From positions 1-64,000 of the forward strand of contig NZ_JAMOLN010000018.1 of assembly GCF_024448165.1 (NCBI RefSeq): DNA of 64,000 nt, written 5' to 3'. The DNA is from Streptomyces longispororuber (GTDB lineage: Bacteria > Actinomycetota > Actinomycetes > Streptomycetales > Streptomycetaceae). Positions within the stretch are counted from its first letter, which is position 1; every line of letters begins with the position of its first letter. The notes under the pieces are model-generated. The model made no database searches. It was not told the origin of the DNA and saw nothing but the letters and a program-made list of their open reading frames with translations. Below, in pieces: positions 22,010 to 31,011 of the stretch. The position numbers and the translations under genes were made by a program.

Positions 22010-23604
22010 CCGTCCTGGCCAGCGCCCTGGACACCCGGTCCGACGAGTACGGCGCCCACCGCGCCGCCCTGCTCGACAAGCTCACCGCACTCGACGCCGA
22101 GCACGCGAAGGCCCTCGCGGGCGGCGGCCCCAAGTACGTCGACCGGCACCGGAAGCGCGGCAAGCTGCTCGCCCGGGAGCGGATCGAGCTGCTGCTCGAC
22201 CCCGACACCCCGTTCCTGGAGCTGTCGCCGCTCGCCGCCTGGGGCAGCGACTACGCCGTCGGCGCCTCCCTCGTCACCGGCATCGGGGTCGTCGAGGGCG
22301 TCGAGTGCCTCATCACCGCCAACGACCCGACCGTGCGCGGCGGCGCCAGCAATCCCTGGTCGCTGAAGAAGGCGCTGCGCGCGAACGAGATCGCGTACGC
22401 CAACCGGCTGCCCTGCATCTCGCTCGTCGAGTCCGGCGGCGCCGATCTGCCGTCGCAGAAGGAGATCTTCATCCCCGGCGGCGGGATCTTCCGCGACATC
22501 ACCCGGCTGTCGGCCGCCGGTATCCCCACCGTCGCCGTCGTCTTCGGCAACTCCACCGCCGGCGGCGCGTACGTCCCCGGCATGTCCGACCACGTCATCA
22601 TGGTCAAGGACCGCGCCAAGGTGTTCCTCGGCGGGCCGCCGCTGGTCAAGATGGCGACCGGCGAGGAGAGCGACGACGAGTCGCTGGGCGGCGCCGAGAT
22701 GCACGCCCGCACCTCCGGGCTCGCCGACCACTTCGCCGTCGACGAGCAGGACGCGATCCGGCAGGCGCGGCGCGTCGTCGCCCGCCTCAACCACCGCAAG
22801 GCGTACGCCGATCCGCAGGTCGTGCAGCCGCCCAAGTACGACCCGGAGGAACTGCTCGGCATCGTGCCCGACGACCTCAAGGTCCCCTTCGACCCGCGCG
22901 AGGTCATCGCCCGCGTCGTCGACGGCTCCGACTTCGACGAGTTCAAGCCCCTGTACGGGACGTCGCTGGTCACCGGATGGGCCCGGCTGCACGGGTATCC
23001 GGTCGGCATCCTCGCCAACGCCCAGGGCGTCCTGTTCAGCGCGGAGTCGCAGAAGGCCGCCCAGTTCATCCAGCTCGCCAACCAGCGCGACATCCCGCTC
23101 CTCTTCCTGCACAACACCACCGGCTACATGGTCGGCAAGGAGTACGAGCAGGGCGGCATCATCAAGCACGGCGCGATGATGATCAACGCGGTGTCGAACT
23201 CGCGGGTGCCGCACCTGTCCGTGCTGATGGGCGCCTCGTACGGGGCCGGGCACTACGGCATGTGCGGGCGGGCCTACGACCCCCGCTTCCTGTTCGCCTG
23301 GCCCAGCGCCAAGTCGGCCGTCATGGGACCGCAGCAGCTCGCGGGCGTCCTCTCGATCGTCGCCCGCCAGTCCGCCGCCGCGAAGGGCCAGCCCTACGAC
23401 GAGGAGGCCGACGCCGGGCTGCGCGCCATGGTCGAGCAGCAGATCGAGACCGAGTCGCTGCCGATGTTCCTGTCCGGGCGGCTCTACGACGACGGGGTCA
23501 TCGATCCGCGCGACACCCGCACCGTCCTCGGCATCTGCCTGTCCGCCATCCACACCGCACCGTACGAGGGCGCCCGCGGCGGCTTCGGCGTCTTCCGCAT
23601 GTGA
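22006..23604 (+). CDS. acyl-CoA carboxylase, beta (carboxyltransferase) subunit
   Basis: Carboxyltransferase of a biotin-dependent acyl-CoA carboxylase, 532 residues, the length of methylcrotonyl/geranyl-CoA carboxylase beta chains. Both crotonase-like halves are visible: LVESGGADLPSQKEIFIPGG with NSTAGGAYVPGMSD in the N half, and LFLHNTTGYMVGKEYEQGG with GASYGAGHYGMCGRAYDP in the C half (oxyanion-hole glycines). It transfers CO2 from biotin to the acyl-CoA. It overlaps the AtuA-like gene by 4 bases and is followed after 11 bases by the alpha subunit. Geranyl-CoA and methylcrotonyl-CoA specificity cannot be separated by eye. Confidence 0.92.
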   Translation: MTVLASALDTRSDEYGAHRAALLDKLTALDAEHAKALAGGGPKYVDRHRKRGKLLARERIELLLDPDTPFLELSPLAAWGSDYAVGASLVTGIGVVEGVECLITANDPTVRGGASNPWSLKKALRANEIAYANRLPCISLVESGGADLPSQKEIFIPGGGIFRDITRLSAAGIPTVAVVFGNSTAGGAYVPGMSDHVIMVKDRAKVFLGGPPLVKMATGEESDDESLGGAEMHARTSGLADHFAVDEQDAIRQARRVVARLNHRKAYADPQVVQPPKYDPEELLGIVPDDLKVPFDPREVIARVVDGSDFDEFKPLYGTSLVTGWARLHGYPVGILANAQGVLFSAESQKAAQFIQLANQRDIPLLFLHNTTGYMVGKEYEQGGIIKHGAMMINAVSNSRVPHLSVLMGASYGAGHYGMCGRAYDPRFLFAWPSAKSAVMGPQQLAGVLSIVARQSAAAKGQPYDEEADAGLRAMVEQQIETESLPMFLSGRLYDDGVIDPRDTRTVLGICLSAIHTAPYEGARGGFGVFRM

Positions 23605-23615
23605 GGGCCCACTCC

Positions 23616-25481
23616 ATGACTGCCATGATCACTTCCGTGCTCGTCGCCAACCGCGGCGAGATCGCCTGCCGCGTCTTCCGCACCTGCCGCGAGCTGGGCA
23701 TCCGTACGGTCGCCGTGCACTCGGACCCGGACGCCGACGCTCTGCACGTCCGCGAGGCCGACCTCGCCGTCCGGCTGCCGGGCGCCACCCCCGCCGAGAC
23801 CTATCTGCGCGCCGACCTCGTCGTGAAGGCCGCCCTGGACGCGGGCGCCGACGCCGTGCACCCGGGGTACGGGTTCCTGTCCGAGAACCCGGAGTTCGCG
23901 CGCGCCGTGACCGACGCCGGACTCGTGTGGATCGGCCCGCCGCCCGCCGCGATCGAGGCGATGGCGTCCAAGACGCGCGCCAAGGAACTGATGGGCATCG
24001 CGCCGCTGGGCGAGGTGACCGAGGCGGATCTGCCCGTGCTGGTGAAGGCCGCCGCGGGCGGTGGCGGGCGCGGCATGCGAGTCGTACGGGAACTGGCCGA
24101 GCTGGACGGGGAGCTGGCGGCGGCCCGGGCCGAGGCGCTGTCGGCGTTCGGGGACGGCGAGGTGTTCGTCGAGCCTTATGTCGAGGGAGGGCGGCACGTC
24201 GAGGTGCAGGTGCTGGCCGACGCGCACGGCACCGTCTGGGTCCTGGGGACGCGCGACTGCTCGCTGCAGCGGCGCCACCAGAAGGTCGTCGAGGAGGCGC
24301 CCGCACCGGGCCTCGCCCCCGGACTCGTCGCGGAACTCCACGCGTCGGCCGAGCGTGCCGTGCGCGCCACCGCGTACGTCGGGGCCGGCACCGTCGAGTT
24401 CCTGGTCGCCGACGGCACCGCCCACTTCCTGGAGATGAACACCCGCCTCCAGGTCGAACACCCCGTCACCGAGGCCGTGTTCGGTCTCGACCTCGTCGCG
24501 CTGCAACTGCGCGTCGCCGAGGGCGAACCGCTCGACCCCGCACCCCCGGCCCCGCACGGCCACGCCGTCGAGGCCCGCCTGTACGCCGAGGACCCGGCCG
24601 CCGCCTTCGCCCCGCAGACCGGCACCCTGCACCGGCTGCGCGTACCGCAGGGCGTCCGGCTCGACACCGGCTACGCCGACGGCGACACGATCGGCGTGCA
24701 CTACGACGCGATGCTCGCCAAGGTCGTCGCCCACGCGCCCACCCGCGCCGCCGCCGTCCGCGCCCTCGCCGGCGCCCTGGAGCGGGCCGAGGTGCACGGC
24801 CCCGCCACCAACCGGGACCTGCTCGTCCGCTCCCTGCGCCACCCCGAGTTCACCGGCGCCCGCATGGACACCGGGTTCTACGAGCGGCACCTCACCGACC
24901 TCACCGCCCCCGACGGCGACCCCTGCGCGCCGCTCGCCGCCGCGCTCGCCGCCGCCCACGGCCGGCACCGCTTCGGCGGCTTCCGCAACGTCCCCTCCCA
25001 GCCGCAGACCAGGCGCTACCGCACCGAGCCGGGCGGCGCCGAGCACGAGGTCCGCTACCGGCACACCCGCACCGGACCCGAGGCCGACGGCGTGCGCGTC
25101 GTGCACGCGTCGGCCGAGCTCGTCGTGCTCGAAGTCGGCGGTGTGCGCAGGAAGTTCAGGGTCGCGGCGTACGGGGACCGGGTGTACGTCGACGGGGTCG
25201 CGCTCACCGCGCTGCCCCGGTTCACCGACCCGAGCGAGCAGCGTGCGCCCGGGTCCCTGCTGGCCCCGATGCCCGGCACCGTCGTCCGCGTCGCCGACGG
25301 GCTCGCCGAGGGGTCCGCGGTCACCGCAGGGCAGCCCCTGATCTGGCTGGAGGCGATGAAGATGGAACACCGGATCTCCGCCCCGGCCGCCGGAACGCTC
25401 ACCGCACTGCACGCCACCGTCGGCCGCCAGGTCGAGGTGGGCGCCCTACTGGCCGTCGTACAGGAGGAAACCCCCGCATGA
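23616..25481 (+). CDS. acyl-CoA carboxylase, alpha subunit (biotin carboxylase + BCCP)
   Basis: 621-residue subunit carrying biotin carboxylase (LVANRGEIACRVFRTCRELG, ATP-grasp glycine loop KAAAGGGGRGMRVV, catalytic EMNTRLQVEHPVTE) and a C-terminal biotinyl domain with EAMKMEH near residue 585, whose Lys carries biotin. The order matches AccA1-type chains. One oddity: between MASKTRAKELM and the glycine loop the linker is only about 15 residues, roughly 8 fewer than I recall for AccA1 relatives (the AAAGVPVL-like strand is absent). The frame is intact, so this is a small deletion or a natural variant. Start ATG 23616, with an alternative at 23625. It overlaps the next gene by ATGA. Confidence 0.92.
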   Translation: MTAMITSVLVANRGEIACRVFRTCRELGIRTVAVHSDPDADALHVREADLAVRLPGATPAETYLRADLVVKAALDAGADAVHPGYGFLSENPEFARAVTDAGLVWIGPPPAAIEAMASKTRAKELMGIAPLGEVTEADLPVLVKAAAGGGGRGMRVVRELAELDGELAAARAEALSAFGDGEVFVEPYVEGGRHVEVQVLADAHGTVWVLGTRDCSLQRRHQKVVEEAPAPGLAPGLVAELHASAERAVRATAYVGAGTVEFLVADGTAHFLEMNTRLQVEHPVTEAVFGLDLVALQLRVAEGEPLDPAPPAPHGHAVEARLYAEDPAAAFAPQTGTLHRLRVPQGVRLDTGYADGDTIGVHYDAMLAKVVAHAPTRAAAVRALAGALERAEVHGPATNRDLLVRSLRHPEFTGARMDTGFYERHLTDLTAPDGDPCAPLAAALAAAHGRHRFGGFRNVPSQPQTRRYRTEPGGAEHEVRYRHTRTGPEADGVRVVHASAELVVLEVGGVRRKFRVAAYGDRVYVDGVALTALPRFTDPSEQRAPGSLLAPMPGTVVRVADGLAEGSAVTAGQPLIWLEAMKMEHRISAPAAGTLTALHATVGRQVEVGALLAVVQEETPA

Positions 25482-26647
25482 GCACCAGCACCGTCCTGGA
25501 GACCGAGGAGCACCAGGCCCTGCGCGCCGCCGTCGCCGCGCTCGGCAAGCGGTTCGGCCGCGACTACATGACCCGGGTCACCGCCGCCGACGGCCACCCC
25601 GAGGAGCTGTGGGCGGAGGCCGCGAAGCTCGGCTACCTCGGGGTCAACCTGCCGGAGGAGCACGGGGGCGGAGGCTGCGGGATCTCCGAACTCTCCATCG
25701 TCCTGGAGGAGTTGGGTGCCGCCGGGTCGCCGCTGCTGATGATGGTGGTGTCGCCCGCGATCTGCGGCACCGTGATCTCCCGGTTCGGCACCGAGGAGCA
25801 GAAGCGGGCCTGGCTGCCCGGCCTCGCCGACGGCAGCCGCACCATGGCGTTCGGCATCACCGAGCCCGACGCCGGATCGAACTCGCACCGGATCACCACC
25901 ACCGCCGCCAAGGCCGACGACGGGTCCTGGGTGCTGACCGGCCGCAAGGTGTTCATCTCCGGCGTCGACATCGCCGACGCCACCCTCATCGTCGGCCGCA
26001 CCTCCGACGCCCGCACGGGCAGGCTCAAGCCGTGCCTCTTCATCGTGCCGCGCGACACCCCCGGCTTCGAGCGCCGCCAGATCGACATGGAACTCCAGGC
26101 TCCGGAGAAGCAGTTCGAGCTGACCCTTGACGACGTACGGCTGCCCGCAGAAGCTCTGGTGGGTGACGAGGACGCGGGCCTGCTGCAGCTGTTCGCCGGA
26201 CTCAACCCGGAGCGCATCATGACGGCCGCCTTCGCGATCGGCATGGGCCGCTACGCACTGGGCCGGGCCGTCGAGTACGCCCGCGACCGCACCGTGTGGC
26301 AGGCCCCCATCGGCGCCCACCAGGCCATCGCCCACCCGCTCGCCCAGGTCCACATCGAGCTGGAACTGGCCCGCCTGATGATGCAGAAGGCCGCCCGACT
26401 CTACGACGCGGGCGACGACATCGGCGCGGGCGAGGCCGCCAACATGGCCAAGTACGCGGCCGCCGAGGCGTGCGTGCGCGCCGTCGACCAGGCCGTGCAC
26501 ACGCTCGGCGGCAACGGCCTGACCCGCGAGTTCGGCCTCGCCTCCCTGATCACCGGCTCACGGGTGGCGCGCATCGCCCCGGTCAGCCGGGAGATGATCC
26601 TCAACTACGTGTCCCACCAGAGCCTGGGACTGCCCAAGTCGTACTGA
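25478..26647 (+). CDS. acyl-CoA dehydrogenase
   Basis: FAD-dependent acyl-CoA dehydrogenase, 389 residues with all three ACAD domains. Flavin-binding stretches are FGITEPDAGSNSHRITTTA and VLTGRKVFISGVDIAD; the C-terminal TLGGNGLTREFGL is also typical, and NPERIMTAA precedes the region that normally holds the base. It introduces the alpha-beta double bond before carboxylation. By position it is the equivalent of AtuD (citronellyl-CoA) or LiuA/FadE19 (isovaleryl-CoA). Strong AGGAGG site upstream and a 4-base overlap with the carboxylase alpha gene. Confidence 0.92.
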   Translation: MSTSTVLETEEHQALRAAVAALGKRFGRDYMTRVTAADGHPEELWAEAAKLGYLGVNLPEEHGGGGCGISELSIVLEELGAAGSPLLMMVVSPAICGTVISRFGTEEQKRAWLPGLADGSRTMAFGITEPDAGSNSHRITTTAAKADDGSWVLTGRKVFISGVDIADATLIVGRTSDARTGRLKPCLFIVPRDTPGFERRQIDMELQAPEKQFELTLDDVRLPAEALVGDEDAGLLQLFAGLNPERIMTAAFAIGMGRYALGRAVEYARDRTVWQAPIGAHQAIAHPLAQVHIELELARLMMQKAARLYDAGDDIGAGEAANMAKYAAAEACVRAVDQAVHTLGGNGLTREFGLASLITGSRVARIAPVSREMILNYVSHQSLGLPKSY

Positions 26648-26680
26648 GCACAACTCCATCCGCAGCCAGGGGAGTTCAGC

Positions 26681-28246
26681 ATGGTGTTCTTGAGTGAGTA
26701 CGAAGACGTGAGCGTCGTCGACGAGCCCATCCACGACGCCGTGCTCGGGGGCGCGGCCGCCCGCGGCGACGCCCCCGCCCTCGTCGACGGCGTGTCCGGC
26801 ACGACCGTCAGCTACGCCCAGCTCGACCAGTTCCACCGCAAGGTGGCCGCCGGGCTCGCCGAGGCCGGCGTCCGCAAGGGCGACGTGGTGGCGCTGCACA
26901 GCCCGAACACGGTCGCCTACCCGGTCGCGTTCTACGGCACCACGCGGGCCGGCGCCGCCGTGACGACGGTGCATCCGCTCGCGACGCCCGAGGAGTTCGC
27001 GAAGCAGCTGCGCGACTCCGCGGCGAGCTGGATCATCACCGTCACCCCGCTCGTCGAGTCCGCCCGCGCCGCGGCCGAACTCGCGGGCGGCGTACGGGAG
27101 ATATTCGTCTGCGACCCGGCCGGGGACAGCGGTCACCGCTCGCTCCTCGACATGCTCGGCACGACCGCGCCCGAGCCCCGGATCGCCCTCGACCCGGCCG
27201 AGGACGTGGCCGCCCTCCCGTACTCGTCGGGCACCACCGGCGTCCCCAAGGGCGTCATGCTCACCCACCGCAACATCGCCACGAACCTCGCCCAGCTCGA
27301 ACCCCTCATCCCGACGGGTCCCGGCGACCGCATCCTCGCCGTCCTCCCGTTCTTCCACATCTACGGCCTCACCGCCCTCATGAACGCCCCGCTCAGACGC
27401 GGCGCGACCGTCGTCGTCCTGCCCCGCTTCGAGCTGGACGCCTTCCTCGCGGCGATCGAGAAGCACCGCATCACCGCCCTGTACGTGGCGCCGCCGATCG
27501 TCCTCGCCCTCGCCAAGCACCCGGCGGTGGCGGGCTACGACCTGTCCTCCCTGAAGTACCTGATCAGCGCGGCGGCACCGCTCGACGCCGACCTCGCACG
27601 GGCCTGCTCCGACCGTCTCGGCCTGCCGCCCGTCGGCCAGGCGTACGGCATGACGGAGCTCTCGCCCGGCACCCACGTCGTCCCCCTGAACGCGGAGAAC
27701 CCGCCGCCGGGCACCGTCGGCAAGCTCATCGCCTCCACGCAGATGCGGATCCTCTCGCTCGACGACCCCGGCAAGGACGCGGCGCCCGGCGAACCCGGCG
27801 AGGTCCTCATCCGTGGCCCGCAGGTCATGAAGGGCTACCTCGGCCGCCCCCAGGCGACCGTCGAGATGATCGACCGGGACGGCTGGGTGCACACCGGCGA
27901 CGTCGGCCGGGTCGACGACGACGGCTGGCTGTTCGTCGTCGACCGGGTGAAGGAACTCATCAAGTACAAGGGCTTCCAGGTCGCCCCCGCGGACCTTGAG
28001 GCCCTGCTGCTCACCCACGAAGGCATCGCCGACGCGGCCGTCATCGGCGTCCTCGACGACGACGGCAACGAGATCCCCAAGGCGTTCGTCGTCCGCTCCG
28101 ACGAACGGCTCACCGCCGACGACGTCATGGCGTACGTCGCCGAACGCGTCGCCCCGTACAAGAAGATCCGCCGCGTGGCCTTCATCGACGGCGTCCCGCG
28201 CGCCGCCACCGGGAAGATCCTGCGGCGTCAACTGAGGGAGAACTGA
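26681..28246 (+). CDS. acyl-CoA ligase, 4-coumarate-CoA-ligase type
   Basis: ANL-superfamily ligase, 521 residues, activating a carboxylic acid via an acyl-adenylate. Core motifs are PYSSGTTGVPKGVMLTH (A3), QAYGMTELSP (A5), GWVHTGDVGRVDDDGWLFVVDR (A7/A8), KYKGFQVAPADLEALL and the catalytic Lys in PRAATGKILRRQL near the C-terminus. It is probably the entry step of the operon, analogous to AtuH. The ATG lies 33 bases after the dehydrogenase stop, with GGGGAG upstream. The natural acid is unknown. Confidence 0.92.
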   Translation: MVFLSEYEDVSVVDEPIHDAVLGGAAARGDAPALVDGVSGTTVSYAQLDQFHRKVAAGLAEAGVRKGDVVALHSPNTVAYPVAFYGTTRAGAAVTTVHPLATPEEFAKQLRDSAASWIITVTPLVESARAAAELAGGVREIFVCDPAGDSGHRSLLDMLGTTAPEPRIALDPAEDVAALPYSSGTTGVPKGVMLTHRNIATNLAQLEPLIPTGPGDRILAVLPFFHIYGLTALMNAPLRRGATVVVLPRFELDAFLAAIEKHRITALYVAPPIVLALAKHPAVAGYDLSSLKYLISAAAPLDADLARACSDRLGLPPVGQAYGMTELSPGTHVVPLNAENPPPGTVGKLIASTQMRILSLDDPGKDAAPGEPGEVLIRGPQVMKGYLGRPQATVEMIDRDGWVHTGDVGRVDDDGWLFVVDRVKELIKYKGFQVAPADLEALLLTHEGIADAAVIGVLDDDGNEIPKAFVVRSDERLTADDVMAYVAERVAPYKKIRRVAFIDGVPRAATGKILRRQLREN

Positions 28247-28255
28247 GGGCACTTC

Positions 28256-28999
28256 ATGGCCGGAGACAACCTGATCCACTACGCCCACACGCGCGGCGTC
28301 ACCACCCTCACCCTCGACTCGCCCGCCAACCGCAACGCCCTGTCGTCGGCGCTCGTCGGCGAACTCGCCGAGCGGCTGACCCGCGCCGAGAAGGACCGGG
28401 ACGTCCGCGCCGTCCTCCTCACCCACACCGGCGGCACCTTCTGCGCGGGCGCCGACCTGCGCAGCCCGCCGCACCCCGACGCGCTGGTCGCTCTGCTCCG
28501 GCAGATCGTGGAACTGCGCAAGCCGGTGGTGGCGCGGGTGGACGGACACGTACGGGCGGGCGGACTCGGCCTGCTGGGCGCCTGCGACGTCTCGGCCGTC
28601 TCGAACCGGTCCACGTTCGCCTTCACGGAGGTGCGCATCGGCGTCGCGCCCGCCGTGATCTCGCTGCCGCTGCTGCCCCGCATGGACCCCAGAGCGGTGG
28701 CCCGGTACTACCTCACGGGCGAGAAGTTCGACGCGGCGGAGGCGGCCAGGACCGGCCTCGTGACGGCGGCGGGGGAGGACGTCGACGAGACCCTCGCCCC
28801 GGTCGTCGACGGCCTGCGGCGCTCCTCCCCGCAGGCCCTGACGGAGACGAAACGGCTGCTCACGGTTAAGGTCCTGGAAGCCTTCGACCGGGACGCGGAG
28901 GCGCTGACGGCGCTGTCGGCGCGGCTGTTCGCCTCCGATCCGGCCCGCGAAGGGATGACGGCCTTCCTCGAACGACGGGACCCCGCATGGGTGCTGTGA
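28256..28999 (+). CDS. enoyl-CoA hydratase/isomerase family protein
   Basis: Crotonase-fold protein, 247 residues. The substrate-binding region reads SPANRNALSSALVGEL, the oxyanion-hole segments are GGTFCAGADLRS and HVRAGGLGLLGACDVS. The position of the usual first catalytic Glu is occupied within HVRAGGLGLLGA, so a simple hydratase mechanism is not certain and isomerase or lyase chemistry is possible. Nine bases separate it from the ligase, and it overlaps the TetR gene by 13 bases. In the Atu comparison it takes the place of AtuE, the isohexenylglutaconyl-CoA hydratase. Confidence 0.88.
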   Translation: MAGDNLIHYAHTRGVTTLTLDSPANRNALSSALVGELAERLTRAEKDRDVRAVLLTHTGGTFCAGADLRSPPHPDALVALLRQIVELRKPVVARVDGHVRAGGLGLLGACDVSAVSNRSTFAFTEVRIGVAPAVISLPLLPRMDPRAVARYYLTGEKFDAAEAARTGLVTAAGEDVDETLAPVVDGLRRSSPQALTETKRLLTVKVLEAFDRDAEALTALSARLFASDPAREGMTAFLERRDPAWVL

Positions 29000-29565
29000 C
29001 CCTGCCCAAGCAGGACCGCTCGCGCGTGACGCGCCAGAAGCTGCTGGAGTCGGCGGTGGCGTGCCTGGCCGAGCGCGGCTGGTCCGGCTCCACGGTCTCC
29101 GTCGTCGCCGAGCACGCCGGGGTCTCGCGGGGCGCGGCCCAGCACCACTTCCCGACCCGCGAGGACCTGTTCACGGCGGCCGTCGAGTACGTCGCCGAGG
29201 AACGGTCCACGGCCCTGCGGGGGCTGCGTCCGCAGGGGCGCGCGGAGGCGGTCGCGGCCCTCGTCGACCTCTACACGGGGCCGCTGTTCCGGGCGGCGCT
29301 GCACCTGTGGGTCGCGGCGTCCCACGAGCCCCAGCTCGGCGGCAGGGTCTCCGAACTGGAGGCCCGGGTCGGCCGTGAGACCCACCGCATCGCCGTGGAA
29401 CTCCTCGGCGCGGACGAGGCCGTCCCGGGGGTGCGGGAGGTGGTCCAGGGCCTGCTGGACATGGCCCGCGGCCTCGGCCTCGCCAACCTCCTCACGGACG
29501 ACGGCGTCCGCCGGGACCGGGTCGTGGCGGAGTGGGGCGGGATCGTGGAGCGGTTGCTGGGGTAG
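28987..29565 (+). CDS. TetR-family regulator closing the acyl-CoA operon
   Basis: 192-residue TetR regulator. The DNA-binding domain is TRQKLLESAVACLAERGWSG followed by VSVVAEHAGVSRGAAQHHFP; the C-terminal domain is of the TetR_C_6-like kind. It is encoded last in the operon and its start lies 13 bases inside the hydratase gene, so it is coupled to the catabolic genes: a negative-feedback design comparable with AtuR. The palindrome at 19430-19441 is the natural candidate operator. An acyl-CoA or carboxylated acyl-CoA ligand is inferred from context. Confidence 0.9.
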   Translation: MGAVTLPKQDRSRVTRQKLLESAVACLAERGWSGSTVSVVAEHAGVSRGAAQHHFPTREDLFTAAVEYVAEERSTALRGLRPQGRAEAVAALVDLYTGPLFRAALHLWVAASHEPQLGGRVSELEARVGRETHRIAVELLGADEAVPGVREVVQGLLDMARGLGLANLLTDDGVRRDRVVAEWGGIVERLLG

Positions 29566-29593
29566 GGCGGGTGCCTCCGGCGGTGGGTCGTCT

Positions 29594-29650
29594 GCGGGCC
29601 GGTGGGGCTTCTCGCGCAGTTCCCCGCGCGACCAGCCCCCACCGGCCCGC
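29594..29650. repeat. dispersed intergenic element, copy 3; bidirectional terminator-like
   Basis: GCGGGCCGGTGGGGCT (29594-29609) pairs with AGCCCC-ACCGGCCCGC (29634-29650, one bulged C) around the core CGCGCAGTTCCCCGCGCGACC. It lies exactly between convergent TetR and citrate synthase genes and probably terminates both. Confidence 0.7.
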
Positions 29651-29677
29651 GCCCGCGAACCGTCGGATCGGACCGGG

Positions 29678-30778
29678 CTAGTGGGCGATGTCCGCGTAGC
29701 CGTCGATGTCCCGCGGGGGCCGAGTCCCCGGCCCTACGTACCGCGCGGAGGGCCGCACCAGCCGCCCCGTCCGCTTCTGCTCGAGAATGTGCGCGCTCCA
29801 ACCAGCGGTCCGCGCACACGTGAACATCGACGTGAACATGTGCGCCGGCACCTCGGCGAAGTCCAGCACGATGGCCGCCCAGAACTCCACGTTCGTGGCG
29901 AGCACCCGATCCGGCCGCCGCGCGTGCAACTCCGCGAGCGCGGCCTTCTCCAACGCCTCGGCCACCTCGAACCGCGGAGCCCCCAGCTCCCGCGCGGTAC
30001 GCCGCAGCACCCGCGCCCGCGGGTCCTCGGCCCGGTACACCCGGTGCCCGAACCCCATCAGCCGCTCACCCTTGTCGAGCGCCCGCTTCACGAACGCCTC
30101 CGCGTCCCCGGTCCGCTCGATCTCCTCGATCATGCCGAGCACCCGCGACGGCGCACCGCCGTGCAGCGGCCCGGACATGGCCCCGACCGCACCGGACAGC
30201 GCGGCGGCCACGTCCGCGCCGGTGGAGGCGATGACCCGGGCCGTGAACGTGGAGGCGTTCATGCCGTGCTCGGCGGCGCTCGTCCAGTACGCGTCGACGG
30301 CCGCGACGTGCTTCGGGTCCGGCTCACCGCGCCAGCGGATCATGAACCGCTCGACGATGGACTCGGCCTTGTCGATCTCGCTCTGCGGCACCATCGGACG
30401 GCCCTGCCCGCGCGCGGACTGCGCGACGTAGGACAGGGCCATGACGGCGGCGCGGGCCAGGTCGTCACGGGCCCGCTTCTCGTCGATGTCGAGCAGCGGT
30501 TTGAGGCCCCACACGGGGGCGAGCATGGCGAGCGCGGACTGCACGTCGACCCGGATGTCGCCGGAGTGGACGGGGATCGGGAACGGTTCGGCGGGCGGCA
30601 GGCCCGGGTTGAAGGCGCCGTCGACCAGCAGCCCCCACACGTTCCCGAACGACACGTGGCCGACGAGGTCCTCGATGTCGACACCCCGGTAGCGGAGGGC
30701 GCCGCCCTCCTTGTCCGGTTCGGCGATCTCCGTCTCGAACGCGACGACTCCTTCGAGACCAGGTACGAAGTCGGACAT
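29678..30778 (-). CDS. citrate synthase 2
   Basis: 366-residue actinobacterial citrate synthase-like enzyme condensing oxaloacetate and acetyl-CoA (or methylcitrate synthesis with propionyl-CoA). Catalytic residues are visible: His in SAAEHGMNASTF, His in MGFGHRVYRAEDPR and the Asp region near TNVEFWAAIVLDFA; SGPLHGGAPS is the acyl-CoA loop. The sequence is shorter than the hexameric GltA type and matches the second citrate synthase found next to pdxH in Streptomyces. It is divergent from pdxH across 233 bases. Citrate versus 2-methylcitrate activity cannot be decided here. Confidence 0.92.
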   Translation of the reverse strand: MSDFVPGLEGVVAFETEIAEPDKEGGALRYRGVDIEDLVGHVSFGNVWGLLVDGAFNPGLPPAEPFPIPVHSGDIRVDVQSALAMLAPVWGLKPLLDIDEKRARDDLARAAVMALSYVAQSARGQGRPMVPQSEIDKAESIVERFMIRWRGEPDPKHVAAVDAYWTSAAEHGMNASTFTARVIASTGADVAAALSGAVGAMSGPLHGGAPSRVLGMIEEIERTGDAEAFVKRALDKGERLMGFGHRVYRAEDPRARVLRRTARELGAPRFEVAEALEKAALAELHARRPDRVLATNVEFWAAIVLDFAEVPAHMFTSMFTCARTAGWSAHILEQKRTGRLVRPSARYVGPGTRPPRDIDGYADIAH

Positions 30779-31011
30779 CAGGCGGCTCCTCTTGATGCGT
30801 GGACTGCGGTGGCGGGGCGATCGGATGCGCGGTCACTCACGACTCGCGCTCCGGGTCGGTCACACCCGTGATGCCCCGAACGGGATGTGGCTCAACCGTT
30901 CCAGCTCTTGGAAGATAGCCCTCGGTGCCACAGTTGGCGAGACTTCGCGGCACTCAGTGCCATGTTTCACTCCATGTGCGGCCGTGCAGGACCGTCCGGC
31001 AGGATGACGCC

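Noticed and set aside
22305..25481. 1058-codon plus-strand frame covering both carboxylase genes
   Set aside because: Its first part is an out-of-frame shadow of the beta subunit; only the section from 23616 is the real alpha subunit.
26558..28549. 663-codon minus-strand frame opposite the CoA ligase
   Set aside because: Antisense shadow; the ligase has all ANL motifs on the plus strand.
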